64,000 bases of DNA from Oscheius dolichura (lineage: Eukaryota > Nematoda > Chromadorea > Rhabditida > Rhabditidae), in assembly GCA_932521035.1 (NCBI GenBank), contig OW051496.1:1860001-1924000 (forward strand), read 5' to 3'. Positions 1 through 12,900 of the stretch are shown one piece after another (position 1 is the first letter of the stretch; each line of letters begins with the position of its first letter). Under the pieces are notes generated by a model. It saw nothing but the letters and a program-made list of their open reading frames with translations. It ran no database searches and had not been told where the DNA came from. The position numbers were made by a program, and so were the translations under genes.

Positions 1-236
1 TTGTACTTCTCGAGGGATTGTTCATGTGACCCAATAAACTGTTTTACCGCAATTTGTCTAAAGAAAAGCTTCTCCTCTTTCTAGAACTTACCCAAAATCC
101 TCAAGTTTCCCTACAGAAACCATTCCCCCACCGCCACGTTTTATATTTTTTATACTCACAACATCGTCTACGGTATAAAACGGAATTTCTTCAATAACAA
201 TAAATTTTAACTAAATGAATAGTTACCGGGTAGCAT
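1..236 (-). CDS. Protein kinase of the kinase-kelch family, 5' end only (runs off window)
   Basis: This is the amino-terminal part of a kinase gene that continues left of the window. Exons read 227..236 (MLP plus one base), 92..188 and 1..57, with phases that close. The second exon carries the glycine-rich loop (KRGGGGMVSV) and the third the ATP-binding lysine motif IAVKQF. It is nearly identical to the start of the kinase at 45.3 kb and was copied as part of a 1.8-kb segmental duplication. A TTTTAG acceptor about 50 nt upstream of the ATG could be a trans-splice site. The short 10-nt first exon is chosen because it alone gives the correct phase into the next exon; a longer amino end is possible. 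Confidence 0.7.
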
Positions 237-1094
237 TGCTCGTCTGCTTGGTGGAGAAAGTCGATAGGAAAAGGCACTTTAATCTCTAAAAGGGAAGAGA
301 TAACGGAGCACCTCCCATTCCCCCCTCGCACTAGGGAAAAAAATGAAAGGCGAGAGAGGAGTTTCTCATCAAAACTTCTATTATATACAATCATTATTAT
401 GGGTTTTGGTTGTCCTCGTGTCGCAAAGTTTCGATTTTATTATACTTTGAAAAAGTGGAACATGGAGGTGTCGTATCTGGGGCTGATGACGAGTTTGTGC
501 TATTCCGAGGGGAAAGGGCAACACGAGTAAATCTCCTTCTTTTCTTTTATTTATTGAAACGTAACTCGGTGAACTGTCCACTCATTCATAGCCTCCCAAA
601 CTGAAAAAAAAGATCAGTTCCTTTAGAATTTCAATGGTTTTTGCCTTTCTCGCTGTGCCGGGATGTGCCGGGCCCTGGTTTTTCCCGTTGTCAACCCTAT
701 TAGAACCTCCTTGATTCTTCAAGATAGTGCTTCAATTTGTAAAAATGGTCGAGAGATGAGAAAGCTGGAATTGTAAATACGGCGACAAGAACTTCATCGA
801 CGGGCTGAACGTACGTGGAGCCGAACTTTCCAGCTAACAAGGGAACGTTTTCAATAAGCGATGCGATCTGGCTAAACGAAGTACACCATTCGATAGAGAA
901 TCAAAAGTTATACAGGGACCAGGTGTCAGGAAGTGCCCTTGTAAAGGCCTGGATTTTCCACTGAAATGTTTTCATTGCACTGAAATAGCTCCCATGGTCT
1001 TTGTGTTTACTTCTGCGATTTTAATTTTCTCCTGTGATTTCGTCCGGGGGTTCTAGTCCCGGAGACAATGAGTCACACAATAATTTATTGGGTG
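237..1094. other. Intergenic spacer between kinase and kelch genes
   Basis: No coding signal is seen here. Positions about 729-1060 belong to a repeat found 3' of several kelch genes (also 45793-46120, 46868-47128 and 52023-52285). Confidence 0.6.
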
Positions 1095-2688
1095 TTATGC
1101 TCTATGATGACAAAGATGATCAGCAAAATGTTGGGGAATAATCACAGCGACTATATTTATCCACGAGTTGGGAAGAGATGGCCCCTCTCTCCAGCGTTCT
1201 CCATCGAATATTTCAACTCGGCTTAAAAGTTGATTTGTATCTATTCCACCAATTGCATAGACGTCTTTCTCAAGAACTATTCCAGCAAAAAAAGAGGATC
1301 CATATTTCATTGAGGGCAATTGTTTCCACCCTGCATTTGATTGCTGAGGATCTAGCTCCCAGACGGAGTTGAATAGTTCACTTCCAGCATGCCCTCCCAT
1401 TAGAATGAGCTTATTTCTATACGAAACGAGGGTGTGACCACAACACCATGTTGGTACACCAGGTAAAAGAATCCAACGCTCATTTTGTGAATCAAAACAT
1501 TCAACTCCATTTGTGAGGACACCACCATTAGCAACTCCACCGCAAATATATATTTTATCTTTCCAACCTGTGGCAGCTGCTTGTTGTCGGGAGCATTGCA
1601 TGTCTCTGAACCCAATTAAAGTTGGATACTACGTAAGCTAGCTGAATAATTCCATCAGAAAGAGCCAGATAATCTATCACTCTCCAGGTACCAGGAAAAA
1701 GGATGCAATATAAGCTTACGGCATTAGTGTCCATTTATTCTCCTTCGGATCATACCGTTCCACACTTTTTAGGGTTTCCTTATTTTCACTCTCTCCTCCA
1801 AATACCCAAATGCATCCATTCATTTTTAAAGAACTATATTTTATTGATGAGCGCCCAACATTCATATCAGCCAGTCGTATCCATTTCATATTTTTGTCCA
1901 ATTTATACAAAACTTTAGGATTATGTTGCCCACCGAACATATATACAGCTCCATTCAGAAAGACCGCTCCACCGCCGCCAATATACGGCAGTTTAAGTTG
2001 TAGTTCAATCCATTCTGACCTGTCACCACTTAATACTTGCATGGTGTCACATGGGTAATTATCTTTGGCTCCTCCTAGAAGCAAAATCTAAATTATCACT
2101 ATTGCAGAGAGAAACGAGGCCCACCGTTTCTTCTTTCATTTGTCTTGAAATACTTTCCACTTTCCATTCAAGGGAATCAAAACGAAGTGCCTGCTCTGTC
2201 ACTGTATTTTGAATGCGATTAATCCCGTTAATCATCTGCGTCATTAGACGGGTCTGTTCTTCCTGCGTATTCATATTATTCCTGATTTGCGTAATATTCT
2301 GGTGAACAGCGATCTCCTCCTGTAAACTGCTCATCTCGCTCCGACTCTGTTCCGTCAAATTGTTGAGACCAATGAGCGTCTGTCCTTGCAAATCGGCCAT
2401 ATCAATCAGCTGCGTTTTTAACTCATTTATAGCGGCCCAAACTGAAAAACTTCTCCTTCTAAGAAAATTTCTATAAGAATTCTCACCATCGTCAAGCTTA
2501 TCGTTGGAATTATCAGTCCTATCTGAAAACTATGCGGAGTTTTCTTTATAAGATTACTTACCCAGTTCAAGTCTCCTCATTCTCTTCTGCAATTCGTCTT
2601 TCTCTCTTTCCAATTTATCTATTTCTGCCTGTTTTTCTACCGCAATCGCCTGAGCTTCGTACATTTTAAAAAGCGGGTCATCATCCAT
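1095..2688 (-). CDS. Coiled-coil + kelch propeller protein (452 aa)
   Basis: Five exons close in phase: 2562..2688, 2487..2522, 2125..2441, 1720..2087, 1095..1605. Residues 1-160 are charged and heptad-like (start MDDDPLFKMYEAQAIAVEKQ, later VWAAINELK), predicting a coiled coil. The last two exons each encode three kelch blades with paired glycines (YMFGG, WVFGG, YICGG, ILMGG, YAIGG), giving one six-blade propeller. There is no BTB or BACK domain, unlike the usual KLHL proteins. A TTTTTTCAG acceptor lies 8 nt before the ATG with no upstream exon, suggesting trans-splicing. The 3' half is duplicated at 46.2-46.9 kb. Role unknown; coiled-coil plus kelch suggests a protein-binding scaffold. Confidence 0.85.
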
Positions 2689-2705
2689 TACACCACCTGA
2701 AAAAA
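2689..2705 (-). promoter_or_regulatory. Probable trans-splice acceptor of the coiled-coil kelch gene
   Basis: A T-rich run ending in CAG (junction at 2696/2697) stands 8 nt upstream of the start codon and has no partner donor nearby. Equivalent sites precede the ATGs at 16575, 22142, 30029, 56632, 61289 (minus) and 63106 (plus). Confidence 0.5.
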
Positions 2706-3204
2706 AAAGAAATTGTCCGAGTGGCAAACGTTATGAGAAGAAATGATTGAGTGAAAAGAACAGACTTATTGAAGCTAATACCCATTGATAAGAAACATTT
2801 TTCCGTCCGCCTCTTGACACTCCTGATAAAGATAGCTGATATTATAGTCAGATTCCAACAGATATTTCCACCATTTTCGGGCTATCCTCCATTTTCTGAA
2901 TTGCTGAATTGTAAAACAAAATTTCTAAAAAATTTTTCAGGTGCTTTTTTTCCACGTTTTTTTTTTCGCATTTTCGCATTCAAAATCGAGCCCGGCGCGA
3001 AGCGCCGGGCGTGATTTGGGTTTAGTTGGAGCACATGCCAAGCCCTTTTTTTGATTTTGATGGCATGACTTTTTTCAGTTAAGAGATTTCAAAAATCTGA
3101 CTTGACCATCGTTTTCCTCGTAGTTGATTACCCCTAGTGACCAATTTTCATGAAATTTGCCCATAAAATAGATGAGCTACGACTACAAACGTGTTTTGAA
3201 AAGT

Positions 3205-3312
3205 GGCGCCGTCCGCCGTCCGCCGTCCGCCGTCCGCGTCCGCTCGCTGTGGCGCTTTCCGCTGTGGCGCTTTCCGCTGTGGCGCTTTTCGCTGTGGCGC
3301 TTTCCGCTGTGG
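3205..3312. repeat. Short tandem repeats (GCCGTCC units, then GCTGTGGCGCTTTCC units)
   Basis: Four copies of a 7-nt unit CGCCGTC are followed by five copies of a 15-nt unit CGCTGTGGCGCTTTC with few mismatches. Single units recur at 14135, 16755, 36030 and 59090 in related repeats. Confidence 0.85.
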
Positions 3313-4045
3313 CTCCTTTTTTTTAAAACCTTTTGCACGCGTCCAAAAACTTTCACAAAACAGCTATATATACAGTTTTTTACGCTGATTCTGAATATGT
3401 AATAAAAAAATTAGGTAGATGGGTTAGTTTTTTAGCTATACCATCAACTATTCTATTACATGTTTCTGCACGTAGCCCATTTCGGCTAATGAATTTTGAA
3501 CATTCGACATCACTATAGTCTGTTTCAAATGGAAAAACTTCTCCCGCACGGTTCGGACCTTCAAATTTTTCGAGTTCAATTTCTTTCAAAATTTTCGATA
3601 ATTGTATCTGACATAGATTTCGGCGATTTTTATATTTTTTCGGTAGTTCATAGCTCAAAATAAGCAAAAGCAGCGATAAAAATAATCAAGATATATGTGA
3701 AATACGCATAAAAATGCATGCCAAAATGTCAGGTTGGACCATCTAGACGGGCAAATGCTCTATCTGGACCCGACTTTACCTTTAACTAAATTTTTTCCAT
3801 TTGAAATGGACTATATCTTATTAGGGCATGAGTGTTTAGCTTTTGGCACAAATTTTCATGAAAATTGGCAGAAAATGGAAGAGCCGCAACATCAAACAGA
3901 GGCGACGCGCAGCCGCCGTGTCTGTTGAAGAACGCATTTTTTCTAGCAGTTGGACTGCAGAGCCGTAAAAACTTGCTAAATTGACCTTATTTACCTTATT
4001 GGTGGCTTCTTCGAGCTTTATACAATTTTTTGTCAATTATACGAA
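3300..4045. repeat. Dispersed repeat, copy 1 (matches 58853-59530)
   Basis: This stretch shares long collinear similarity with 58853-59530, including GGACTGCAGAGCCGTAAAAA and TTTTTTGTCAATTATA blocks. It carries no plausible coding frame. The flanking bases 3000-3240 also resemble 13960-14150. Confidence 0.7.
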
Positions 4046-4204
4046 ATCGACAGGAAGACAAACTTGTGCAATGACGTTTGCTGCTTTAGAAATTATTGTG
4101 GCACAACCCATTTTTCCTCCTAGAGAATGGGGAAAACCAGGACTATTTCATGGCACAAGCTTTAGGATCTATGATATTCTACCGAATATCAACAAAAAGG
4201 GAAC

Positions 4205-4729
4205 AATCCGTTTGTTAAAAAGAGGAATCTCAATAAAAAGGGTGATTTGGGAGAGCCTACAAAAAGGGAACAATAAGGAAAACCCCAAAGGACACAACAA
4301 AAAGAGAACAATACTCGTTCAGTTAAAATATAACCAAATCACGGCTATCTTTTTGGATATTGCCCTTTCTCTGCTATTATTGGCAATGAATTATGTTCAG
4401 CCATGGAAAATAGGGCTCTGGGAAAAAAAATGAAGGCATTGTCTCTGGGAACGGGTATTTCCATGACACAAAATACTGACAAAGCGGACATATGCGGGGG
4501 GTCGAGGGGGGCGGCAGCCCCCCTCGTAGATTATAAATAAAAAGGAAAAATCAAAGTAGAAGACTGAAAGTTGTCGATCCTAACCGGTAGCCGTGATTTG
4601 GTTATATTTTAACTGAACGAGTATTGTTCTCTTTTTGTTGTGTCCTTTGGGGTTTTCCTTATTGTTCCCTTTTTGTAGGCTCTCCCAAATCACCCTTTTT
4701 ATTGAGATTCCTCTTTTTAACAAACGGAT
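4205..4729. mobile_element. Fold-back element (long inverted-repeat MITE), family A
   Basis: Arms 4205-4347 and 4588-4729 are inverted repeats of about 143 nt. Each arm contains smaller repeated units (CCTACAAAAAGGGAACAAT). A longer relative lies at 60183-60721. No transposase is encoded, so it is non-autonomous. Confidence 0.85.
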
Positions 4730-5764
4730 CTTTTCCGGATCCAAGAATGCAGACTATTACAGTTAGCTAATAATTTTACGGAAGAGATTTGAGCGAAAGA
4801 GTGGTCGTCTCAACGCCAACAGCCCAAACTGATAAGAAGCAGGCAGAGAAGATGGACCGGAAGTGGTTAGCTGTAAAAGACAATGAGCAACTCTTTTTGT
4901 GGAGTTCAAAACGTCACGTGATTCCCTACTACTACATGGTGAAATAAGAAATATCAAAGAAGGGTGGACTTTATTTTCAATTTTCAAGGAATAATGGATA
5001 ACTGTTGTAGAAATGGAATATTTAGGCTCCGAGAGCCGGCTGCTGGCGAATCTGGAGATTATTTAAATTGTCAAGAAACAGTCGGAATGGAAAATACATT
5101 CAAATTGTTTCGTCCTGCTTACTTTATCCGCTCTTTTTTTCATTGAAAGTACTGCCAATTCAGTTAATTTACGCGGCTTTTCTTTTGAAAAAACAGAAGA
5201 GGAGAAAACGTGCGATAGGAAGTTGCACTTTGCTATCTTTTTGATTATCTGCCTCCGATGGGAGGATGAAGACAAAATGAAGCATTTGTTTCCCAAGGAG
5301 GGTCATTTGATTGAATTTTGATGCCCGTAGTAAATAAATAAGTAGCGGAATGAAAACATTCAATAAACCCCGGAAGGGTAACAGAGAACTGTAGCAAATT
5401 AGCTGTCGATAATGGTTGACGGATATAAATAAAAGGCTAAACAAGCAAAAATTACAGAATAGGCATACCTGATTCACCAATTGTTACTGAATACAAAGCT
5501 AAAAGAGATTATTTTATTACTGGGCTGAAACAATCGGCAGCATTTTCCGGTGATGGAGTAGATAGAGGAGCGGAAAATACTGAAGAGGGGAGAGAAACAT
5601 CTTTGGGAAAATATTGGAGAAACGACACCATTTGTTTCTACTGTAACACTCACAGTAACGTTGGAAAGGAAAATATTGAAAGTACGAAAGATTGAAAAAT
5701 ATTCACAGCAGAAGGGTGCAGAAACACCTCCTCGCTCTTTTTACGGCATATAATGGGGAAAGTA
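4730..5764. other. Spacer without recognisable gene
   Basis: Several 60-100-codon open frames exist on both strands, but none has domain similarity, splice support or a repeated partner in the window. Confidence 0.4.
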
Positions 5765-5895
5765 GTCGAAAACTGATTCAATCACCCCCAAAAAATTGCA
5801 AAAATGACTTGGAACCTTGGGAGAATCAAACCCAAGTTGAAAAAAAAGCCATAACTTTTGTGGGCGAGTGCACTATCCACTCAATCACCGCGTCA
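5765..5895 (-). repeat. tRNA-derived SINE-like element 1
   Basis: On the minus strand an A-box-like TGATTGAGTGG is followed by a B-box-like GGTTTGATTC, then a TTTTTGCAATTTTTTG tail. The same tail follows the elements at 12.3, 14.2 and 62.3 kb. No cloverleaf with a paired acceptor stem could be drawn, so it is not called a tRNA gene. Confidence 0.5.
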
Positions 5896-6626
5896 CATTT
5901 TTAGAAGGAGAATGGATAATAGACAAGTCCAAAAACGCGTTTAGCATTAAAACTCATTTGGAATTTTCTTCCTCTAGAACGCGATTTTAGCAAAAAAGAA
6001 AGAATATGTCTTGATCGCCAGAAAATTCTCCACAAGTGGGCATCAAAAAAGTTTGAAAAAGTGATGCCGAGCAAGTATCCTTTCCTTGTTAGGCCGGAAA
6101 ATGACAGAAGTTGACCATTTGAACGCGAAAAACGACAAGACCATTCGGAAGACCCTGCAAAACCAGGATCTACAGTCCCTCGACTTGGAATTGAGCTGTT
6201 TGAAGAAGATTCGATCATGCCGCACTTGGATAATAATACAAAATATACATTATACATTACATTACTCAAGATAAAAATAAACCCCGTCATTGAATGAATT
6301 CTATTGAAACAACGGTGCAAAAAATTTAACCCCGACATCGAACTGACCTGCGGGGACCCTTTCCGCTCATACAGCCCAGCGGAAACATCTTATCCCCTTG
6401 TCAAAATATCACCAATTCTCAAAATTGACTCTAAAATATCCGAAATCTTTTCTCCTCTTGCTAATCTTCCACGCATTTCGCTGTCCCCGATCCGTATACC
6501 TCTTTTTTCTTCCCGCCGACGCCGTTTTCCCCCTCAACCCGCGGAACCGACCTTTTCGATTTTCTACTCTATTTTCCCGCTCCTTACAAAAACTACTGCG
6601 CTACCCAATTTCCCTTATCTTCTGTC

Positions 6627-6634
6627 TATAAAAG
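6627..6634 (+). promoter_or_regulatory. TATA box of the collagen gene
   Basis: TATAAAAG lies about 40 nt upstream of the collagen ATG, the expected spacing for a core promoter with a short leader. Confidence 0.6.
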
Positions 6635-6674
6635 CGAGAGACAGATCGGCCTCTCGGATAAATTCCTCGAGGAG

Positions 6675-8334
6675 ATGAAGCTGGTCACCTCCGTCGCAGC
6701 GTGTTCTTCCCTCTCGGCCATCCTGCTCTGTCTCTTCGCCGGCTGGAGGATCTCCAATGACATCCAGCAGATGTACGACGAGGTCATGGTCAATCTCGAG
6801 GAGGGAAAGGTCTGTTGTTTTTATTTATTTTTTTCAATTAGGTGTCCTGACCGGAGTAGTTGTTCTCCTTTTGTGCTTATAGCCCAATAGTGAAATTTTC
6901 AAAAATTTTGGATTTCTGGGGGACAAATTTTCTAAAATTTCAATAGAGCTTTTTATATTCAAGTTTCCCTATCTTGTCACTGTTTCCTGTGAATCGGTTT
7001 CAAAAAATAGCCACAATCTCCCATTTTCAACGAGCTCCAGCTATTTCAAGCCCTAAAATCATGATTTTTCACGCTATTTTTGCCTGTTTCTTCATCAAAA
7101 TGGTAACTGTACCTCATAGAACTGTGAAGACATGGTATAGTACGGATAATCTGAAAAATAACGAGGATAATTGGATAGAATTACAAAAAAAAGATCAGAA
7201 GTTGGAAAAGAATGAGATTTTGAGCAGTGTATTACAAGTATTATTACTTACAAGCCGATAGGTTCAGTATGAAAATATACTGTATCTCATTTTTCATCAG
7301 TAAAATTAGTTTCGGGCTGCCCATAAGTAACAGTTAGTCGAAAAAATCTAGTTAGTCCTAATGTACAGTAACCTATGATTCCGCTTTGAATGTGGTAAAA
7401 ATGGATATTCCTAAATCTCCAGGTTCTCTCCGAAGAACTTTGGCACGACTTGAAAGATCTCAAATACCCAACCGAAAATCCATTTTCCTCGTTTGTCGGC
7501 CGCCAGAAGAGGGATTCAGCTCCTTGTCGTAAGTTTCCCTGGTCAAAATTTTCCCTATTTTCATTGTTTAGCTTGCGGTCTTCCGGCTAATGGTTGTCCG
7601 GCTGGACCTCCTGGAGAACCGGGAACTGCTGGACCGGCTGGCGATATGGGAGAGGACGGACCAACCGGCCCACCCGGAAAGCCTGCTTCCTTTGCCGACG
7701 ACGAGAATCCAATGCCGGACGAGTGTATCCGCTGTCCGGCTGGACTACCAGGAATCGATGGAACTCCCGGTTTTCAGGGTAAAATTTCCATTTTTTTTTC
7801 CTATTTTATCCGATGGTTAAACGAATTTGATCCCATTGTGAATTCTAATGTCGCAGCAGCGCGAGTAACAAAATAAAGTTAGAATTTTTCAGGAATGCCT
7901 GGAGCTGACGGCCTTCCCGGTAAACAGGGAGCCCCGGGACAGGATGGCATCCCGGGAGAAGCTGGACCGCCAGGAGAGCAGGGAGAAGCCGGAATGAATG
8001 GCCAAGACGGCATGCCAGGAATGCCCGGGAAACATGGCTACACCGGGAAAGGAGAACCCGGCTGCGCGGGAAGAAATGGCCTCAAAGGTACTGTACCTTT
8101 AGGGTGAATTGAACAAAGAAATTCTGTTCAGGACCGCCTGGGGAGCCAGGAATGCCCGGGAAGGGAGGCGAACCGGGAGAAGAAGGACCCGCAGGACCAC
8201 CGGGAAGCAGAGGCCTCGATGGAATGCCCGGATTCCCGGGGCAAGTGGGAAAAGAAGGAGCCGGTGGGCAGAATGGCGACGACGGGGAGTACTGTACCTG
8301 CCCACAGCGAAAAACCATCCCCTACTTTGCCTAA
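6675..8334 (+). CDS. Nematode cuticle collagen (281 aa)
   Basis: Five exons close in phase: 6675..6809, 7423..7528, 7572..7778, 7893..8087, 8132..8334. Residues 1-45 hold the conserved amino-terminal domain with one hydrophobic segment (about 8-24) that acts as signal anchor. VGRQKRDS (about residues 70-77) is the subtilisin-like proprotein cleavage site. Gly-X-Y blocks follow, separated by cysteine-containing interruptions (DECIRC and a GCAGRNG stretch), and the protein ends [13 protein letters not shown]. Such collagens are secreted by the hypodermis, cross-linked by the cysteines and build the cuticle. A TATA box precedes the gene. Length and layout are normal for the family; the exact col paralogue cannot be named. 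Confidence 0.95.
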
Positions 8335-9901
8335 ACAATACAAATTTTACGTTTTATCCTGGAGTTATAAAGATTTTCTATGTAAACGTCCGATGACGAA
8401 AATGTCAGTATTCCTTATAAGTTCAGTTATTACAGCAATTTATTCCTCATTGAAGCGAAAGAGTTCTGCTTGTCTTGGCTCCAGATTCAGGAAAATATTC
8501 TGTATCAGAAGCTTCAAGTGATACAAAGAAGATTGTCTAGTTTGTCGGATCTCATTAAATTTCTTTATTTACGTTCCCTGAAGCATGGGATCTCCTTTTC
8601 CGGTAACTGGCAAGTCTTGGTTATTCATTTCGACTTTTCCTTATCCAATGGGGGGAACCAGCATCTCTTGGAAGGTCATCCTGTCCAGGAGCCCTTTATT
8701 TACCGGGAAGGCTGTCAGATTCAATCATGTCTGAAAATTAGGAGCTTTCCTCGCTGATTGCACATTTGTTTATTGAAATCCCCGCGAACTTTATTCTTTT
8801 AGCCAAGGTTCAAAACACGGAAAATTGTTTCGTTACAAACAATAAACGACACCGATTACTTCTATCGTTCTGCTAGTTTCTATATATTCTTGGTGAAGCA
8901 AATAAAATAACCCCTTTTTCTGCTTGTGGTTTGTAATATCGAGTCAAAGCTCGCCCTAATATAAAACCGTCTTGAAATGATAGAAAAATTGTAGTAGGAA
9001 CTAGCTATACTTTATTTCGGCAGCTTTGAGGGAATTGTGGCTGTCTGTAGAAGCATCCCACCTTTTCGTCAGTTCATTGAAATAAATGTTTTAAAAACGA
9101 CTCTTGTTAATTAGAGATGGATCACCACTGGGCCCGTTCTAATGAAGTGTAGGCAGAAGAAGTGGCAATACGCTGTCATTACTAAGCATTCGGGATAGTG
9201 CGATCATTGATTCCGATGTTCATTTATGGAATCGGTGAAACATCACTTCCACGAGGCTCCATTCAGTTATAGACGTTCAATGGACCAAGCTCGGCTAGAG
9301 TCTCATCAATTTTCGGGAGTCATATTGGTAAATATGGTTTTTTGTAGTAAACGTGATTTCGGATGCAAGATGAAGCAAAAAAGCGATTGGATGTTTTTTT
9401 GTCTTTTATCAACGCTCATTTTGGAGAATAAATAGATTTTTTTTGCTTGAATAGCACAGTCACAACAATTGCAACGTTGTAATTTCGTTTAGAACCCTCG
9501 TCGGAACATATGAATTGACCATATTTGGAATGAAAAGTGAGTGAAGTCGACTAGTCACATCTTTAGAATTCACTTTTACAATATTCGTAAAACTTCATAA
9601 CTGATTAAAATTTTTTTTTAATTTTTATTTATTTATTCTCCAAAATGAACGTCCAATAAGCAAAACATCTAAATGAACATTTATTTACGTCGTCGCTGAA
9701 ACATTCACTGTCATTCCGGATTTCGGACAGCTTCCCGTGTAGGGAACTCGCTGTATGGATCATTCCCGGTCAAAAATAGCTTACAAAGACAAAAGCTGTC
9801 AGTTTACTGGTCTTCTTTCTGTTTTACCCGTTTTTACCACCGATTTTCCTGTCGAATTATTCGCTTTTTCGTTATTTCCCTTCTCCTCCATTACTTCCAC
9901 A
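8335..9901. other. Spacer without recognisable gene
   Basis: AT-rich sequence between the collagen stop and the receptor start. Small open frames show no family signature, and no inverted or tandem repeat stood out. Confidence 0.4.
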
Positions 9902-12900
9902 ATGTTCCTTCAGCTGGCGGTTGTTTTTTCCCTTCTTCTTTCAACATTACAACAAGGTTTTTCCAACTCTTTTTACTTCAAAAAACTCTCCATTTTCAGT
10001 TGAAAAAGAGTGCGGTTCTATAATTCTTGGCCAGGAGCGAAAAGTACCATATAATGCAACGGGATGCACGTGAGATTACTGTAGCTATTGGGGAGATACA
10101 TAGGCAAAAACGCCAAATTCTGGCGCGCCCTTGCTGGGGGGGGGGGGGGTGAATGAGTGTTTGTGCTTGTAACTCGGTTATATCTTTATCATTTTCGGAG
10201 ATTTAAACAGTATCTTGAAGAGCACTTCCTGGCGAATCGAATGCACTTTGTTTCAGCTCAATAGCCCCAACAAAAAAAATTCAGGAGACTCTCAAACGTT
10301 GGCATTTGCTCTAACAGCGTTACGTAATGCGTCTCTGTCAACGTTTGGGGGTCTCCTGAATTTTCACTCGGGTCTATTGAGCTCTAACAAAGTGCGTTAG
10401 ATTCGTCAGGAAGTGCTCTCCAACATGGTCTTTGAATCTCCGAAAATGATAAAGATATAACCGAGTTACAAGCACAAACGCCCGAAACTGTTTTGGGAGC
10501 GCCCAGTGGTCGGGCGCATCCGGGCGTTTCCCCATATATTGGGGATAATCGAATAATTTTCAGTAGCGCCTCGCAAGTTTATCTTCTCAACAACAAGGAT
10601 CAACCTACTCTTCCTGACAATTTGGCATCATTACAGGAGATCAAGACCGATACCGTCACTTCTAGCTATTGTCCGTTTCTACCGTAATCCCCCTTTCTTC
10701 ATACGGTACTTTTAGATATATCTCTACGCATCGAATATTCATACGTACCGAGAGCCATACATACAATGCCGTTTCTACCCAGCTTGAGAAAAATTATCCC
10801 CTATCCAAATAAGCAGAGGGCCGCGATATTTATTCGCAATAATTTCCCGTTCTGTATAAATGACGTCGACAGGAAACGGCTATTGGATATGGTCAACGGT
10901 CAAGGATACATTCAGGAATGTAGTACGTTCATTATTTTCGCGACAAGACCAATCATAATCCCAATACGCGGACAAAACGTCAAATTTCGGGCGCGCCTGA
11001 TTTTAGCCACAGAGGGGAGTGCCGGACGTTTGTGCTCGTATCTCTGCCATTTCTTGGCCAATTTCAAAAATTTAAAGACCTAGTTGGAGAGGACATCAAG
11101 ACAATTCTAATGAACCTAGGTACATCTCTAACGAACCGACAAAAAACGTGTAATCCCACAGACTTTGATAGAGAATCGTTTCGTAAAGCGCCCTCGAGGC
11201 GACTACCTTTGTAGTCAACGTTTGTGGGCCTGAAGATTGTCCTGTCCTAGCGGTTGAGTTGTAACTTGGTCTAAAATAGAAGACAACAAGGGCCATCTAA
11301 TGAACTATAGAACAGCTGAAAACTATTACCTCATTTTATCGAAATTTCAGCCTGTGTGACCGCAATAAAGGGAAACATAACGCAGTTTATTGGTGGACCG
11401 AAGTGTCGAACCAACGCTGGAGGGATACGCTTCTTGGGAGGTTCGATAATGACTGAAACGTTGAGACGGCAATTGGAAACGGTTACCATGCTCCGCGGTA
11501 TTATTCTTATAAACGGCACGAATTTTACGTCGCTTGATTTTTTGAAAAATTTAAGAACGGTATATATTCTACCGCGGTATTATATAAATTATTCAGATTA
11601 TTTACTCCGGAAAGGAAACGGCTCCTGCTATTGAAATTGTCAACAATCCATATCTGAAGAGTTTGGGATTTATGCTGGATTATATTCTGCCGAAACGCGG
11701 TGAACCATTTGTGAATCGGAGAAATTCACTAATATTCCTTCGAAATAATCCGATGTTGAAGTTGTCGCCGCCGGAAATGGAACATTTTCAATCGCAAATT
11801 GAGACCCGACTGGACATTATGGTAGAGAAGAATCCCGTCAAATTTGTTATGAGTGGTACGTTTTGACGATGGCGGAGAGGAAAGAGGCGCGGCCCATTTC
11901 GGCCCGCGTAACATAACGGCCCACTTTCGACCTGCCCTGGCTGGCAGCTGGAATATCTTGGTTATTTCTGTACCATTTTTGATCAGCTAAAAAACTAGCA
12001 TGAAGAGCAGGATCACAGCTATTAGCCAGCCAATTTTCAGCTCAATGCCATACGTGGAAAATTCAGGGCAAGCTCAAATGTGCAAGAAACGCTGAATTTG
12101 AAAATTTTCGGATTTTTCAACCTTTGTGCTTCTCCTGAATTCTCCACACATAGGATCGGGCTCTAATTTGATTGTTAGATAGCCCGGATCTTTCTCTCCA
12201 TGTGGGTTTTAGTTGATCGAAAATGGTGCAGAAATAACCGAGATATTCAAATTTTTAGCTGGACCTGGCCGGAAGTAGACCTAACACAACGCGGGCTGGG
12301 TTGTGAGAAACGACCAGGGTTCGACCCCCGCGGTGGCCTTTCCATTTTTGCTTTTCTTTCAAAACTACCATAACCTCTTCAGATTGCCAGTTGGTCTATC
12401 CCCTTCTGAAGAACACTGCCACTATCCAGGACTGTACCGATGTTACCGGCGATTTAGTCATTGACGAGTCATTCCGCGACGTTTCCGCCCAGAGAATGGA
12501 GGAACTCTTTGGCTATGTGAGTCATTTTATACAGCTCTAACAGACCCCAATTTCAGCTACGGGTCTTGAAGGGATGTTTGCTAATAAAGAACACGAATTT
12601 CAAGGATATTATGTTCCTCCATAATCTGGTCACGATTAAATGTATGGAGCACCGGCCGGCCATAACCATCGAGAACAATCCCGAGCTCCAATGGCTCAAT
12701 GTTCAACTCAGCGACTTTGGCGACTCCCTCAGTATTCTCACCTTCAAAATCACCGTTCGTAATTCCCTTGGGCTGAAATGTAAAAACTTCAGAACAATCG
12801 AAAACTCTGCTACCGGGAAGTGGACTATTTGAAGAGCATTTTGGACTCTCCGTGGCGGGTCATTGAATTTGACCGTTGGAAGGCGCCGTGCCACGATGTG

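Larger units (their letters stand above)
1..1795. repeat. Segmental duplication, copy 1 (matches 45064-46866)
   Basis: The whole left edge, from the kinase 5' exons through the 3' half of the neighbouring kelch gene, is repeated near-identically at 45064-46866. The copies differ by scattered substitutions and short indels. The second copy breaks off inside the kelch 5' exon. Confidence 0.93.

Noticed and set aside
1095-2688. BTB-kelch (KLHL) assignment
   Set aside because: No BTB or BACK sequence is found; the amino part is coiled coil.
3172-3402. Open frames with repeated WRFPL or CGAFR units
   Set aside because: They are translations of the 15-nt tandem repeat.
6304-6678. 124-codon frame just before the collagen
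   Set aside because: It overlaps the promoter and TATA box and has no family similarity.
8082-8343. Antisense open frames over the collagen gene
   Set aside because: They mirror the GC-rich Gly-X-Y codons and have no independent support.
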